Assembly: GCA_016212515.1 (NCBI GenBank)
Contig: JACRFZ010000096.1
Coordinates: forward strand, 62,001-126,000
DNA length: 64,000 nucleotides
Origin: Candidatus Melainabacteria bacterium
GTDB taxonomy: Bacteria; Cyanobacteriota; Vampirovibrionia; Obscuribacterales; Obscuribacteraceae
Direction of reading: 5' to 3'
Positions 52,431-61,891 of this stretch are shown one piece after another; the first letter of the stretch is position 1, and every line of letters begins with the position of its first letter. The notes beneath the pieces were generated by a model, which was given only the letters and a program-made list of their open reading frames with translations, was not told the origin of the DNA and ran no database searches. Made by a program: the position numbers and the translations under genes.

Positions 52431-53678
52431 GTGCTTGTGCCTCGCTTCATTGCTGCCACACTTGCCTTTATCGCCTTGAACGGGGCGATAGCCGCTTCGC
52501 CTGTGGGAAGTCCTCAGATTGGCGGACTTTCCGGGGAGGACTTCCGCTTAAGCGACGCCATTAAGCGCGAGGGTAAGCCTTCGAGCTGGTGGCTGGCCCG
52601 TGCCTATCAATTGGGGCGGCCGGAGATTGTGGTCTGCGGCAGTTCTCAAATCGGCGGACTGCAGGCTGCCGATGCCAATTTGACCGGTGAGGCCGTAGAC
52701 TTCGTTGAAAATCACCACTGTCCCACCATCGAAAAAGGTCTGGAAGAGCGGCTCGGTACTGGCGCCCCTTATGTCTTTCTTTCCGCCTTACCCGGGGCCA
52801 TGATTTCCGATCATTTTGCCATTGCCCGTGCTCTTTATCGGGAAAAGGGGGCGCCACCACTGGTAGTGCTGACCATCTCGCCCCGCGACTTCATCGATAA
52901 CTCTCTTCCCTGCGCCGGTTCCACCGAGCCTTATCGTTACTTCTCGCGCTTCAGCGATCTCAGTGCTTATACAAACCTGGCTTTCAATAAGCCCTGGTCG
53001 CGGCTGGAGTACTTTACCTCCAACGAAGTACCGGCTCGCCGTCTGGAAACCATGGTCACCACCGCCTGGCAAAATACCATTGACCGGTTGCTGCCCTCTG
53101 CCGAAACTAAAGAATCGAGCCAGAGAGAGCGAGCCCTTGACGGTGAAGTTGATGCCAAACAGCAGATTCAGAAACAATTGAAATTCGTCATGGGTGGCTA
53201 TGAAGGGAACATCAAACCCGGTCAGGCTGTTTTGACTCCCAACTTACCGCAAATTTTCGTGGACAACAGCCGAGACTACAGGCGCCGCTACAAGAACACC
53301 CATCCGGACACCTATGATGTGCAGATGCGATATATGCAGGAGTTCCTCAGCTATTTGAAGCAAGAGAACTGCCGCGTACTTGTGCTTGGTATGCCCCTGA
53401 CGGCAAACAACCGGGAAATTCTTGATGGTAAGTTCTGGCAGCGTTACTTGCAAGACATAGAGAAAACTTGCCGCAAAAACGATAGTCGCTTTCTCAACTT
53501 AATCGCCGACCCGCGCTTCAACAACTCAGACTTTTGTGACACCGTGCACCTGAATGCCTCGGGCGGCAAGAAACTCGCCGATATCGTTGCCGAAACCCTT
53601 TGCCGCACCCCTGAACTGAGAGCAGCTCTCACTGAAAGCAAAAAAAGTATTGCCGGACAAGCGCCGCTTACGCGCTGA
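52431..53678 (+). CDS. Secreted SGNH-hydrolase-like protein
   Basis: 415 residues. The GTG at 52431 (or 52437) starts a leader ending near SPVG (FIAATLAFIALNGAIAASP). IVVCGSSQIGGL (about 66-77) gives the nucleophile Ser in place of the GDS block, and FCDTVHLNASGGKKLADIV (about 364-382) the D-x-x-H pair. The middle resembles DltD/AlgX-like SGNH proteins that transfer or remove acyl groups on cell-wall or exopolysaccharide polymers. The oxyanion-hole Gly/Asn blocks are not clear, so activity is uncertain. Confidence 0.65.
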   Translation: MLVPRFIAATLAFIALNGAIAASPVGSPQIGGLSGEDFRLSDAIKREGKPSSWWLARAYQLGRPEIVVCGSSQIGGLQAADANLTGEAVDFVENHHCPTIEKGLEERLGTGAPYVFLSALPGAMISDHFAIARALYREKGAPPLVVLTISPRDFIDNSLPCAGSTEPYRYFSRFSDLSAYTNLAFNKPWSRLEYFTSNEVPARRLETMVTTAWQNTIDRLLPSAETKESSQRERALDGEVDAKQQIQKQLKFVMGGYEGNIKPGQAVLTPNLPQIFVDNSRDYRRRYKNTHPDTYDVQMRYMQEFLSYLKQENCRVLVLGMPLTANNREILDGKFWQRYLQDIEKTCRKNDSRFLNLIADPRFNNSDFCDTVHLNASGGKKLADIVAETLCRTPELRAALTESKKSIAGQAPLTR

Positions 53679-53689
53679 GTTGCAGGCAA

Positions 53690-53908
53690 TTAGCCCTCGA
53701 CTGAGGTGTTTTGCTCCAGCACCGGTCGATAGCTGGTGCAGTCGATTGCCCTGGGGCGCTCACTTTTAAGACAGAGTTCAGCCGTATTGAAACGGCAGTC
53801 TTCGCAGAGGAAGGCTTTGCTGCCGCGGCTGTGGTTTATGTAGACCAGGCTCAAGGCAACGGCTGAGAGCACAATCAGAACATCCAAAATAATTAGTTCT
53901 ACACCCAC
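53690..53908 (-). CDS. Small membrane protein with cysteine cluster
   Basis: 72 residues, GTG start overlapping the stop of the OppC-type gene by one base (TAGTG), so it is translated with the transporter operon. Residues 1-23 form one hydrophobic helix (ELIILDVLIVLSAVALSLVY). The following CEDCRFNTAELCLKSERPRA then DCTSY has four cysteines that could bind a metal or cluster. No family recognised. Confidence 0.65.
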   Translation of the reverse strand: MGVELIILDVLIVLSAVALSLVYINHSRGSKAFLCEDCRFNTAELCLKSERPRAIDCTSYRPVLEQNTSVEG

Positions 53909-55026
53909 TAGCGACCACCAGCCAGCTTGGGATCAAGCACGTCTCGCAAAACATCGCCGACGCAGTTGAAGCAGAGAATGGTAACAAATATAAGGAAGCC
54001 AGGCGCCAGGAGCCAGGGTTGATTGACCAGCTCGTTTGGCTGGTCGAGAGCGGCCTTGAGCATATTGCCCCAACTGGCATCGGGTTGCTGAATACCAAGT
54101 CCAATGAGAGAAAGACCGCTTTCCGCCAGAATGAAGTTGGGCACTTGCAGGGTGGCGGCAATAATAAGATAACTGGATGTTTGTGGTATCACATGCTTGA
54201 TAATATTTTGGAAGTCGGTCATGCCCAGCGACTTTGCTGCTTGCACGAATTCTTCTTCTCTAATTGAGAGCACCATGCCTCGAATAACCCGGGCCAGAGA
54301 AGCCCAACTGATGAAAGAAAGAATTACGGTTATCAGTGCGAAGCGTTGAGAGCTGGACATACCGAGCGGCAAAATGGCGGCCAGACCGATCAGTAAATAG
54401 AGGCTGGGAATAGACATGATTGCTTCGGCAAAGCGCATCATGAAGTTGTCGGCCAGCCCGCCCAGGTAACCGGAGATGCCACCATAAATGATACCGATAG
54501 GAAAGGCGATGAGAAGACCCAGGAAACCTATGGTGAGACTTTTCTGGGCCCCAAAAAAGAGCCTGGAAAAGTTGTCTCTGCCGTTCATGTCGGCACCCAG
54601 CAAGAAGATACGCGCCGGTGCGTCAACGCCGAAGAGATGCAAATCCATTGGTATCAAGCCCAAGAGCTTGTAGGGGTCGCCCTTGCAAAAGAGCTTGATG
54701 GGATATTTTATATCGGGCAAAATGACGAAGATCTGTTTATAGGTGACCGGGTCGTTTTCCTGTTGCATATGGAAAACATAAGGCGCTGTCAGGTTGCCCT
54801 TCTCGTCCTGAATGTGAATCAAAGTAGCCGGGGCATTACCATAGGCGGCGTCGTTGAATTCCATGCCATAGGGGGTGATAAGATCTGCAAGAGCGGCTGC
54901 GGCATAAAAACAGGCCAGCACCATAAGCGCCGCCCTGGCTACGTTGTCTTTCCATAGCCCTTTGAAGACAGTGCGGCGACTGACTTTTGTAGATGCTAGA
55001 GCTGGTGCTTGGGCGGCCATTGCCAT
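53908..55026 (-). CDS. ABC transporter permease, OppC/DppC type
   Basis: 372 residues. First membrane helix (ARAALMVLACFYAAAALADL), then an unusually long extracytoplasmic loop (about 55-145) and the permease core: LGADMNGRDNFSRLFFGAQK, five more helices, with the EAA motif AAKSLGMTDFQNIIKHVIPQ facing the ATPase and closing ESGLSLIGLGIQQPDASWGN. It imports peptides, oligosaccharides or nickel as a dimer with the OppB-type permease encoded next to it. Confidence 0.9.
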   Translation of the reverse strand: MAMAAQAPALASTKVSRRTVFKGLWKDNVARAALMVLACFYAAAALADLITPYGMEFNDAAYGNAPATLIHIQDEKGNLTAPYVFHMQQENDPVTYKQIFVILPDIKYPIKLFCKGDPYKLLGLIPMDLHLFGVDAPARIFLLGADMNGRDNFSRLFFGAQKSLTIGFLGLLIAFPIGIIYGGISGYLGGLADNFMMRFAEAIMSIPSLYLLIGLAAILPLGMSSSQRFALITVILSFISWASLARVIRGMVLSIREEEFVQAAKSLGMTDFQNIIKHVIPQTSSYLIIAATLQVPNFILAESGLSLIGLGIQQPDASWGNMLKAALDQPNELVNQPWLLAPGFLIFVTILCFNCVGDVLRDVLDPKLAGGR

Positions 55027-55032
55027 CTATCC

Positions 55033-56001
55033 TCAGTCGTGGGAAATGCGCGGGTCGGTGAATTTGAGCAAGACATCGGCGAAGAGGTTGCCGGTTACAA
55101 GCATTATGGCGCCCATCATGATGGAAGCCATGACCATATTCATATCTTTGGTGAGCATGGCGTCGAGGGTAAGCTTACCGAGCCCCGGATAAGAGAGCAC
55201 CATCTCGGTGAGGGCCGCTCCGCTCAAAAGACCGGCAAATTCAAAACCGAGAATGGTAATGAGGGGGTTGATGGCATTGCGCAGGGCGTGTTTGTATATA
55301 ACCCGATTTTCAGGCAGACCTTTGGCCCTGGCGGTGCGCACGTAGTCGGCGCGCAGTACGTCGAGCAAGTTGCTGCGCACCTGTCTCTGTATGCCGGCCA
55401 GGGAAATGCAGGTCAGCACCGTCACCGGTATGATCAGGTGGTGGGCGATATCGATTACCTGATCGAAGAAACTCAGTTCGCCAAAATCCGCACTGGTCAA
55501 GCCGCCTATAGGCAGAAGCCCGGTGACCAGGGCCAGTACCATGAGCAGGAAGGCTAGCAGGAATGCCGGCATAGACATACCGATGGCGCTTAAAATTCCA
55601 AACACTTTGTCTATAAACTGGGCCCGGTGCACGGCCGCGTAGATTCCGGATGGTAAGGCAATAGTCCAGGTGAGGAGAATCACCAGAATGTTGAGCATGA
55701 GAGTGTTGCCGGCATGGGCGGTCAGTCTTTCTATAACCGGCGCGCCGGTGCTGGAAATACCGAGGTTGCCCTGGAGCGCGTTGCCGGCCCAGTAAAAGTA
55801 CTGCACGGGAGCCGGTTTATTGAGCCCGAGGCGTTCTTCTTCCGCCTTGATGGCCGAGCGAGAAACCGAGGGATTGGCGCGCATGCTGGCCAGTGGATCG
55901 ATAGGCGTACACTTGAGAAGCGTAAAGGCAATGATGGAAATTATGAACAGGAGAGGCACGGCCTGGATGAAGCGCTTGATGATATAGAGGAAGGTGGACA
56001 C
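55033..56001 (-). CDS. ABC transporter permease, OppB/DppB type
   Basis: 322 residues; GTG start overlaps the previous stop by one base (TAGTG). First helix FIQAVPLLFIISIIAFTLLK, then RANPSVSRSAIKAEEERLGL and PVQYFYWAGNALQGNLGIS as in DppB, and EAA motif VRTARAKGLPENRVIYKHAL. The ATP-hydrolysing subunits are not in the window. Confidence 0.93.
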   Translation of the reverse strand: MSTFLYIIKRFIQAVPLLFIISIIAFTLLKCTPIDPLASMRANPSVSRSAIKAEEERLGLNKPAPVQYFYWAGNALQGNLGISSTGAPVIERLTAHAGNTLMLNILVILLTWTIALPSGIYAAVHRAQFIDKVFGILSAIGMSMPAFLLAFLLMVLALVTGLLPIGGLTSADFGELSFFDQVIDIAHHLIIPVTVLTCISLAGIQRQVRSNLLDVLRADYVRTARAKGLPENRVIYKHALRNAINPLITILGFEFAGLLSGAALTEMVLSYPGLGKLTLDAMLTKDMNMVMASIMMGAIMLVTGNLFADVLLKFTDPRISHD

Positions 56002-57971
56002 TATTTACCCTCCTTCAAGTAGATCTCTTCCAGGTTGTGCAAGCTGCCCTTGGGCGTGTAATAAATAGCCAGCGGTGTCGGTTTGTAGTTGCCCATGGTG
56101 TTTCTGGCAGCGGTCAAAACGGCATTAGTATAAATGAAGATCAGGGGTTGTTGCTCGTAAGCAATGGCTTCTGCCCGTTTGTAGTTTTCGGCTCGCACCT
56201 TTTCATCGAAGCTACCGGCGGCGGTGTCAAGGCATTTGTCTAGTTCCAACTCCCAGGGGCGGGCATCGGTAACTTTGAGCTGATCCTTTTCATCGGGCAG
56301 GCGCTGGTCGAATTCGTGCATGCGTCCATCCGACTTCCATATATTGGCGCCCGAATAAGGCTCCAGACGACTGCCGGAAAGACCCAGCATCATGGCTTGC
56401 CAGTCTAATGTGGTATGGGTACGGTTAATCATGGCATTGAATTCAATGGGGGCATAATTGACCTTGATGCCGAGCAACTTCAGTTGTTCTTTGATGTGTA
56501 TGCAGACCGCATCACGGATGGTATTACCGGCATTGGTGATGAGATCGAACTCTACTCGGTTGCCTTTCTTATCGAAGAGCTCATCGCCCTTAAGAACGAA
56601 ACCGTCTTCCTTGAGAAGTTTCTTCGCTTCATCAAGGCTGTAGGTGATCGGTTTCAAGTCGGTATTATGATAGACACCGGCAGTGGTCTGACAGGTATAG
56701 AGGGGATAACCCACCGAACGCAATATATTGTTGACGATGCTCGGTCTATCTATAGAATGGCTGACCGCCTTGCGAAAATTGAGGCTGTTAAACCATTCCT
56801 GTTTAACCGGGTCCACGTAAAATTTCCCGGTCTTGGGATCTTTGCGGCGGCACATATTGAACATCAGAAAAACCGTGCCGTCGTCGGGTCCCAAATTGCG
56901 CAGGGTGAAGTTGCCTTCCTTTTCCTTCTGCTTCAAGACGGAAGCATCCATGCCTCTCACCGAGCGGGCATCGAGGAAATCCACCTCGCCCCCGAGAAAC
57001 TTGAGGATCATCTGGGGCTGTTCTTTCACGATGGAGATGACAATCTTGTCCAGGTAGGGCAGCCTTCGCCCTTCTTTGTCGACCATGTGGTAGTTGGGAT
57101 TGCGTTTGAATTCTATGCGCTGGGCTGGAATATACTGCGAGAGTATATAGGGACCGGAACCGACAATTGTCTTAGGATCTACATTGACGTTCCAGAAAGG
57201 CCTGAAGGCTGCCTTACCCTTTTTAGTAACCGGTAAGAGCACATGCCTGGGGGCGATGGTGACAGCGTTCAGATTTAGAAGAAAGGGTGAGAAAGGTTTC
57301 TTGAAAGTGAAGGTGGTGGTCAAATCGTCCACCTTCTTGATCACCGGATAGTCAGTGGGGACGGAAATAGTATCTTTGCTGCTGCCTTCTCCCCAGCCGT
57401 CTTTGACGATAGTATCAAAAGTAAAAACCACATCGTCGGAAGTAAGCGGCTTGCCGTCTGACCACTTCAGCCCCTTGCGCAGAGTGAAGGTTACCACCCG
57501 TCCGTCGGGGCTGACATCCACGGTTTTGCAGAGCTTGGGTGTGGCTTTGCCCGTCCAGGGGTCGATGTCTACGAGCGAATCGAATTGCATCAGTCCGATG
57601 CCGTGGCTTTCCACGTCGCTGGCGTCCCAGCAATTAAAGGTCTTAGGCCCGTCGCCAAAGGAAGTCAACTTCAAGGTGCCGCCGAATTTTCCCAGCTCTC
57701 CTCGGGCTTGCCAGAGTTCATTGCCGTCTTTGTCGGTGACTAACTTAAATGGACCCGGATTAGGAAATTCCGCATCGGCAGCAATGTTTTCCGAAGAAAG
57801 CGTGGCTTTAGAGGCGGAATTTTGCTGCTCAGGTCTTGGTTGCTTCCGCTCAGCCACCCGCAAGTTGTCGCTTATTCTGGTTCCCGGCTCAGGTGGTGGT
57901 GCGATGCAGCCGCTCAGGCTGAGAGCCACCGCGCCGGCCAGCAAAAGATAGGGAGCGACGCCTTTTGCCAT
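56001..57971 (-). CDS. Extracellular solute-binding lipoprotein, family 5 (first)
   Basis: 656 residues. Signal YLLLAGAVALSLSG ends in lipobox LSGC. The body is a type-5 (peptide/nickel/oligosaccharide) binding protein: LRKGLKWSDGKPLTSDDVVF, VGSGPYILSQY, VKQEWFNSLNFRKAVSHSID. The start ATG directly abuts the TAA of the upstream binding-protein gene. It is a clear paralogue of the second binding protein. Confidence 0.93.
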   Translation of the reverse strand: MAKGVAPYLLLAGAVALSLSGCIAPPPEPGTRISDNLRVAERKQPRPEQQNSASKATLSSENIAADAEFPNPGPFKLVTDKDGNELWQARGELGKFGGTLKLTSFGDGPKTFNCWDASDVESHGIGLMQFDSLVDIDPWTGKATPKLCKTVDVSPDGRVVTFTLRKGLKWSDGKPLTSDDVVFTFDTIVKDGWGEGSSKDTISVPTDYPVIKKVDDLTTTFTFKKPFSPFLLNLNAVTIAPRHVLLPVTKKGKAAFRPFWNVNVDPKTIVGSGPYILSQYIPAQRIEFKRNPNYHMVDKEGRRLPYLDKIVISIVKEQPQMILKFLGGEVDFLDARSVRGMDASVLKQKEKEGNFTLRNLGPDDGTVFLMFNMCRRKDPKTGKFYVDPVKQEWFNSLNFRKAVSHSIDRPSIVNNILRSVGYPLYTCQTTAGVYHNTDLKPITYSLDEAKKLLKEDGFVLKGDELFDKKGNRVEFDLITNAGNTIRDAVCIHIKEQLKLLGIKVNYAPIEFNAMINRTHTTLDWQAMMLGLSGSRLEPYSGANIWKSDGRMHEFDQRLPDEKDQLKVTDARPWELELDKCLDTAAGSFDEKVRAENYKRAEAIAYEQQPLIFIYTNAVLTAARNTMGNYKPTPLAIYYTPKGSLHNLEEIYLKEGK

Positions 57972-59876
57972 TTACTTGACCCAGATCTCCGGCAAGTTGT
58001 GCAAGCCTACGCCGAGCTGAGAAAGCGGCGTGGGATCGTAGTTGTGCAGGGTGTTTCTGGCACCGACTATTTGCTTGGGAGCGGCAGTGTAAATAAACGG
58101 AGCCTGCTCATACATAATCGCCTGCACTCTTCCGTAGATTTTCTTGCGTTCTTCCTTGTCGAAGGTCTGGGCACCTTTTTCCAACAGTTCGTCGATTTCC
58201 TTTTCCCAGGGGCGGGCGTCGGTAACGGTTATCTCGCCTTTGTCGTCGGGCATGCGCTGGTCGAACAAGTGCAAACGTCCTGAGCTTTTATAGACATTGA
58301 CGCTATCGTTAGGTTCGGTGGGATCACCGGTAAGCGAAAAGAGGATGGCTTGCCAATCAAGGGATTGCATAACTTTGTCGTTGAGAACGTTTCCGTTTAT
58401 CTCCGAATAGTTGACCTTGATACCAAGCTCATCCATGTCTTTCTTGAAGGAGACACCCACGAAGGCATAGAAGGTACCGCCGGCGGTGCTCAATAAGTCG
58501 AATTCCACCTTGTTGCCGGCTTTGTCTTGCAACCTGCCATCTTTATCCCAGGTAAACCCTGATTTTTTCAGAAGCGCTTTTGCTTCTTCGACATTTTTTT
58601 CGAAGGGTTTCAGTTCGGGGTTGGTGAAAGGCGCTCCTTTTACTTCGGCCATGAAAGCCGGGGCGCCCAGCCCTTTGAAGTAGTTGTTGACGATGTTATT
58701 TCTGTCGAGGGCATGATTTATAGCCTGCCTGAAGTTAACATCGTTGAACCAGGCCGATTTGACCGGGTCTACGTAAGGCTTGCCCTTGGCATTTTTGCGC
58801 GGGTTCATATTGAAAGTAATGAAAGTACTGCCGTAGCCCGGGCCGAAATCGTAGAGTTTGAAATCAAGTGCCTTGGCTTCTTTCACCAGGTCGCCTGCGT
58901 CGCGGCAGCGCACAATGGTCATGTCGATTTCTTTGCCCTTGAACTTGAGCAAATTGGTTTGCACGTCTTGCACAATCAAGTAAGTGAGCCGGTCTAAGTA
59001 AGGCAGCGGTTTCTTACTTTCATCCAGAAGATAATAGTTCTTGCTGCGTTTGAAGACCACCCTCTGACCGGGCACATAAGATTCCAGTGTGAAAGGTCCG
59101 TTGGTGACAAAGTCTTCCGGCTTGGTGTTGACTCCCCAGAAGCCGTCGAAAGCCTTGCGCCCATCTTTGCCGCTGATAATCGGCTCCACCACATGTTTGG
59201 GCGCGATGGGCATACCGATATATCTAATGAAAGGTGCAAAGGGCTTGGCTGTCTTAAACTTGATGGTCAGCTCGTCTACCTTAGTTACTTCCGGTGACTT
59301 GCCGTCCACCGTGGTGACATCGCGCAAGGAAGAGTTGCCGTAGCCGCCTTTGATAATGGTGTTCCAGGTATAAGTGACATCATCGGCGGTGATAGGATGA
59401 CCGTCCGACCATTTGAGCCCTTTGCGCAGCACGACGGTATAAGTTACCTGGTCGGGATCCATGCTGACGCTCTTGGCCAGGGCCGGTACGATATCACCGT
59501 TGTAAGGGTCACTATCGAGCAAACTGGCGTACATCAAGTTGGCCAGTTCTCTAGAAGAGGCATCGGCTGCCGCCCAGTAGTTGAAGGTCTTAGGGTCGGA
59601 CATGACCAGGGAACGCTTCAAGGTGCCGCCGTACTGACCCTGGGCATAGCGGGTCTGCATGAGGTCGGCGCCGTCCACCTCAATTTCCTTGTAGGGGCCC
59701 GGCGATGTTGTGTTGCACTGGCGAATGGGATTGTCGGAATTGTCTTGGCTGGAATTAGTGGAGCCGGTGGAGGTACTGTGGCTGCCTGCTCTCGAGCCTC
59801 CTTTGCATCCGCTCAAAGAAACCGTCAGAGACAAAACGGAAGCAATTGTCAGAAGCAGCTTGGAAGTTTTCACCAT
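57972..59876 (-). CDS. Extracellular solute-binding lipoprotein, family 5 (second)
   Basis: 634 residues from the ATG at 59876, supported by AAGGG 4 bases upstream; the frame runs on to 59939 but without a leader. Lipobox LSGC follows LLLTIASVLSLTVS. Signature segments match the first binding protein: LRKGLKWSDGHPITADDVTY, VTNGPFTLESY, VKSAWFNDVNFRQAINHALD. It heads an operon of binding protein, binding protein, OppB, OppC and the small cysteine protein. TAGAAT about 30 bases upstream could be a -10 box. Confidence 0.93.
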   Translation of the reverse strand: MVKTSKLLLTIASVLSLTVSLSGCKGGSRAGSHSTSTGSTNSSQDNSDNPIRQCNTTSPGPYKEIEVDGADLMQTRYAQGQYGGTLKRSLVMSDPKTFNYWAAADASSRELANLMYASLLDSDPYNGDIVPALAKSVSMDPDQVTYTVVLRKGLKWSDGHPITADDVTYTWNTIIKGGYGNSSLRDVTTVDGKSPEVTKVDELTIKFKTAKPFAPFIRYIGMPIAPKHVVEPIISGKDGRKAFDGFWGVNTKPEDFVTNGPFTLESYVPGQRVVFKRSKNYYLLDESKKPLPYLDRLTYLIVQDVQTNLLKFKGKEIDMTIVRCRDAGDLVKEAKALDFKLYDFGPGYGSTFITFNMNPRKNAKGKPYVDPVKSAWFNDVNFRQAINHALDRNNIVNNYFKGLGAPAFMAEVKGAPFTNPELKPFEKNVEEAKALLKKSGFTWDKDGRLQDKAGNKVEFDLLSTAGGTFYAFVGVSFKKDMDELGIKVNYSEINGNVLNDKVMQSLDWQAILFSLTGDPTEPNDSVNVYKSSGRLHLFDQRMPDDKGEITVTDARPWEKEIDELLEKGAQTFDKEERKKIYGRVQAIMYEQAPFIYTAAPKQIVGARNTLHNYDPTPLSQLGVGLHNLPEIWVK

Positions 59877-60173
59877 CGGCCCTTTATCCTCAGAATTCCC
59901 GAGTATTGATTCTAGTCTAAAAAGCAGGCTGCAAAACAAAATGCCGGTCGGTTTTGCTCAAACTGCGGTCGCCTGCGGCTTTTGTTCTCTTGTTTGGGAT
60001 TGAAAGCAGGCTTTCAACCACCGCGATTTTAAAGAAAGCGGCTTAGCTTGCGGCATCAGGGTGGATGTCAAGGGAAAAATTTAAGGTGTTTATTTGACCT
60101 ATAAATTGATAACAAGAGTTACGATATGTGTTCTTGCGTAAAGTCCTTATGACAAATCGGGGTTCAAACGGTC

Positions 60174-60335
60174 ATGGGTGCTGCTACAGGCTTGATATTG
60201 ATCGACTTCCTCATCCGGCCGATTTTGCGTTTTAGCTTCAAGTTTTACTTCGTCGGGTTTATCCTTTTGTTTCTTGTCTATGGCTTCATCGCCTACAAGG
60301 CACTTAAGTCCGCCTACCTGTCTGAGCGCTATTAA
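60174..60335 (+). CDS. Small membrane protein (53 aa)
   Basis: ATG at 60174. MGAATGLILIDFLIRPILRF (first hydrophobic stretch) then SFKFYFVGFILLFLVYGFIA (second) and a polar end. No strong ribosome site. It ends 2 bases before the TTG start of the TPR gene, so the pair is likely translated together. No family recognised. Confidence 0.6.
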   Translation: MGAATGLILIDFLIRPILRFSFKFYFVGFILLFLVYGFIAYKALKSAYLSERY

Positions 60336-60337
60336 AC

Positions 60338-61843
60338 TTGACCCGGTGTCTCTTTAGAACTTTCCTCCTCACTGTTCTCCTCCTTTCCCAGTCTCTGGGA
60401 GTTGCTTGTCATGCCCTTACTGCCGCTTCCGCACAGGAAAGCAAGGAACAGTTTCGCAGTCAGGTAAGGTCTCTTTACTACCAGGGGAAATTAGAAGAAG
60501 CAATTGCGCTGGTGGAGAAGCGTAAGACCGATAAGTCGGACACCGCTTTGCAGGGCGCTGAGTACAGCTATCTGATTCCAGCTACCCTGGCAGTGCTATA
60601 TCTTGGCAAGAAGCCCCTCATTTACAGCCTGCCCGAAGCTAAGTCGGCCGTTAAGTTAAAACCCCAGTCGGCGGTTTTGCGCACCAACTACGGGCTGCTT
60701 TTGCAAAGAAACGGCGAGCGGGCTAATGCCGTGGAACAGTTTCGCAAAGCCACCCAGCTAGACCCCTCCGACTGGCGTCCTCGTGTGGGCATCGCCCAGT
60801 GCCTGGCTTGCGACGGTGTAGACGGGCGCCTTATAGCCGAAAAAGAAATGAAGCTGGCGGTTGCCACTGCCAGTGATACTAAAGAGAAATGGTCTATTCT
60901 GGGGCGAACCTACCTGGTCTTGCGTAAGTACAAAGATGCATCCTACTGCTTCAGTCGCATGCTGAAGCTAAAGGCTGACGATTTCGCCGGTAGCTGTTTG
61001 AGTTTGAAAGCCGACCTTCTAGAGCACCGGGAGACGGGCACGGCACCCACTCTTCTCAGCTCGCTTTTGCCCGTTGTCTTGAGCCCGCAGCTAGCCGATC
61101 AAGAACTGGCCGTCTTACTTTCCGCCACTGCCGCCCTGAGCGACGGCGACCACGAAAAGTTGCTCGACATTGCCCGCGTCAATTTCATCGGTTCCGATCA
61201 AACCTATTATCTGATGGGGCGTGCTTTCGAAGACCTGAACAAGTTGACTCTGGCCCGTGCCGCTTACGAAGAGGCTCTCAAGAACGCTCCGCAGAATACC
61301 TGCTACAAGCTCTCCCTGGTGGGGAACCGCGTACTCGCTCAAGACAATGCCGCCGCCGTAGCTTATCTGGAGCGTTTTTCACCGGCTCAGACCGGGTCTG
61401 AGAAAATCCAGAAGAGCCTGCCCAGGTCTTATCGTGATGCTTTTGCCAGCGCCCTCAAGGTGGCTCCCCAACTTGTGATGGAAAATCCCGAAAGCGCCGC
61501 CGGCAGTCTCAAGCTTATGAAAGCGGTCTACCATAAAATCAATTGCGGCTGCCGTCTGGCTGTCATAGAGTACAAACTGCGCATGTTGCCGGGGGTGGTT
61601 TTTGCCAACTTGCTAGATTTGAAAGAACCACCCTTGACTGTAATCTATGATGCAAAGGAAACAAAAGCGGATACAATCATAGGTACTGCCAAGAGAGACG
61701 ATGATGTCTTCGAGGTGCTGGCGGATGAGCCGGTCAAGTCCTTTTCCGAACTTGTCAAAATCGTCCAGAAGGCTTCCGACAAAATCGACAAGCACATCTT
61801 TTCTATCTGGTCTTTCGAAGCCCCGCCGCTTGAATTGCCCTAA
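60338..61843 (+). CDS. Secreted TPR protein
   Basis: 501 residues from a TTG start 2 bases after the 53-aa gene. Signal peptide (FLLTVLLLSQSLGVACHALT). TPR-like repeats cover about 35-320 (SQVRSLYYQGKLEEAIALVE, LRTNYGLLLQRNGERANAVE, FSRMLKLKADD). The C-terminal part (about 330-501) has helices and strands of no known family. A periplasmic scaffold is plausible. Confidence 0.8.
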   Translation: MTRCLFRTFLLTVLLLSQSLGVACHALTAASAQESKEQFRSQVRSLYYQGKLEEAIALVEKRKTDKSDTALQGAEYSYLIPATLAVLYLGKKPLIYSLPEAKSAVKLKPQSAVLRTNYGLLLQRNGERANAVEQFRKATQLDPSDWRPRVGIAQCLACDGVDGRLIAEKEMKLAVATASDTKEKWSILGRTYLVLRKYKDASYCFSRMLKLKADDFAGSCLSLKADLLEHRETGTAPTLLSSLLPVVLSPQLADQELAVLLSATAALSDGDHEKLLDIARVNFIGSDQTYYLMGRAFEDLNKLTLARAAYEEALKNAPQNTCYKLSLVGNRVLAQDNAAAVAYLERFSPAQTGSEKIQKSLPRSYRDAFASALKVAPQLVMENPESAAGSLKLMKAVYHKINCGCRLAVIEYKLRMLPGVVFANLLDLKEPPLTVIYDAKETKADTIIGTAKRDDDVFEVLADEPVKSFSELVKIVQKASDKIDKHIFSIWSFEAPPLELP

Positions 61844-61891
61844 ACTGTTTTCAAGTTCTTCTTCAAAACTGCCCACTAATTGGAGTTTTCA

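Noticed and set aside
52217..52459. Minus-strand open frame of 80 codons opposite the 52.1-52.3 kb unit
   Set aside because: No ribosome site; it would run through the promoter side of the SGNH-like gene. The plus-strand promoter and terminator point the other way.
56415..57236. Plus-strand open frame of 273 codons inside a binding-protein gene
   Set aside because: Shadow of the minus-strand lipoprotein gene, which matches family 5 along its whole length.
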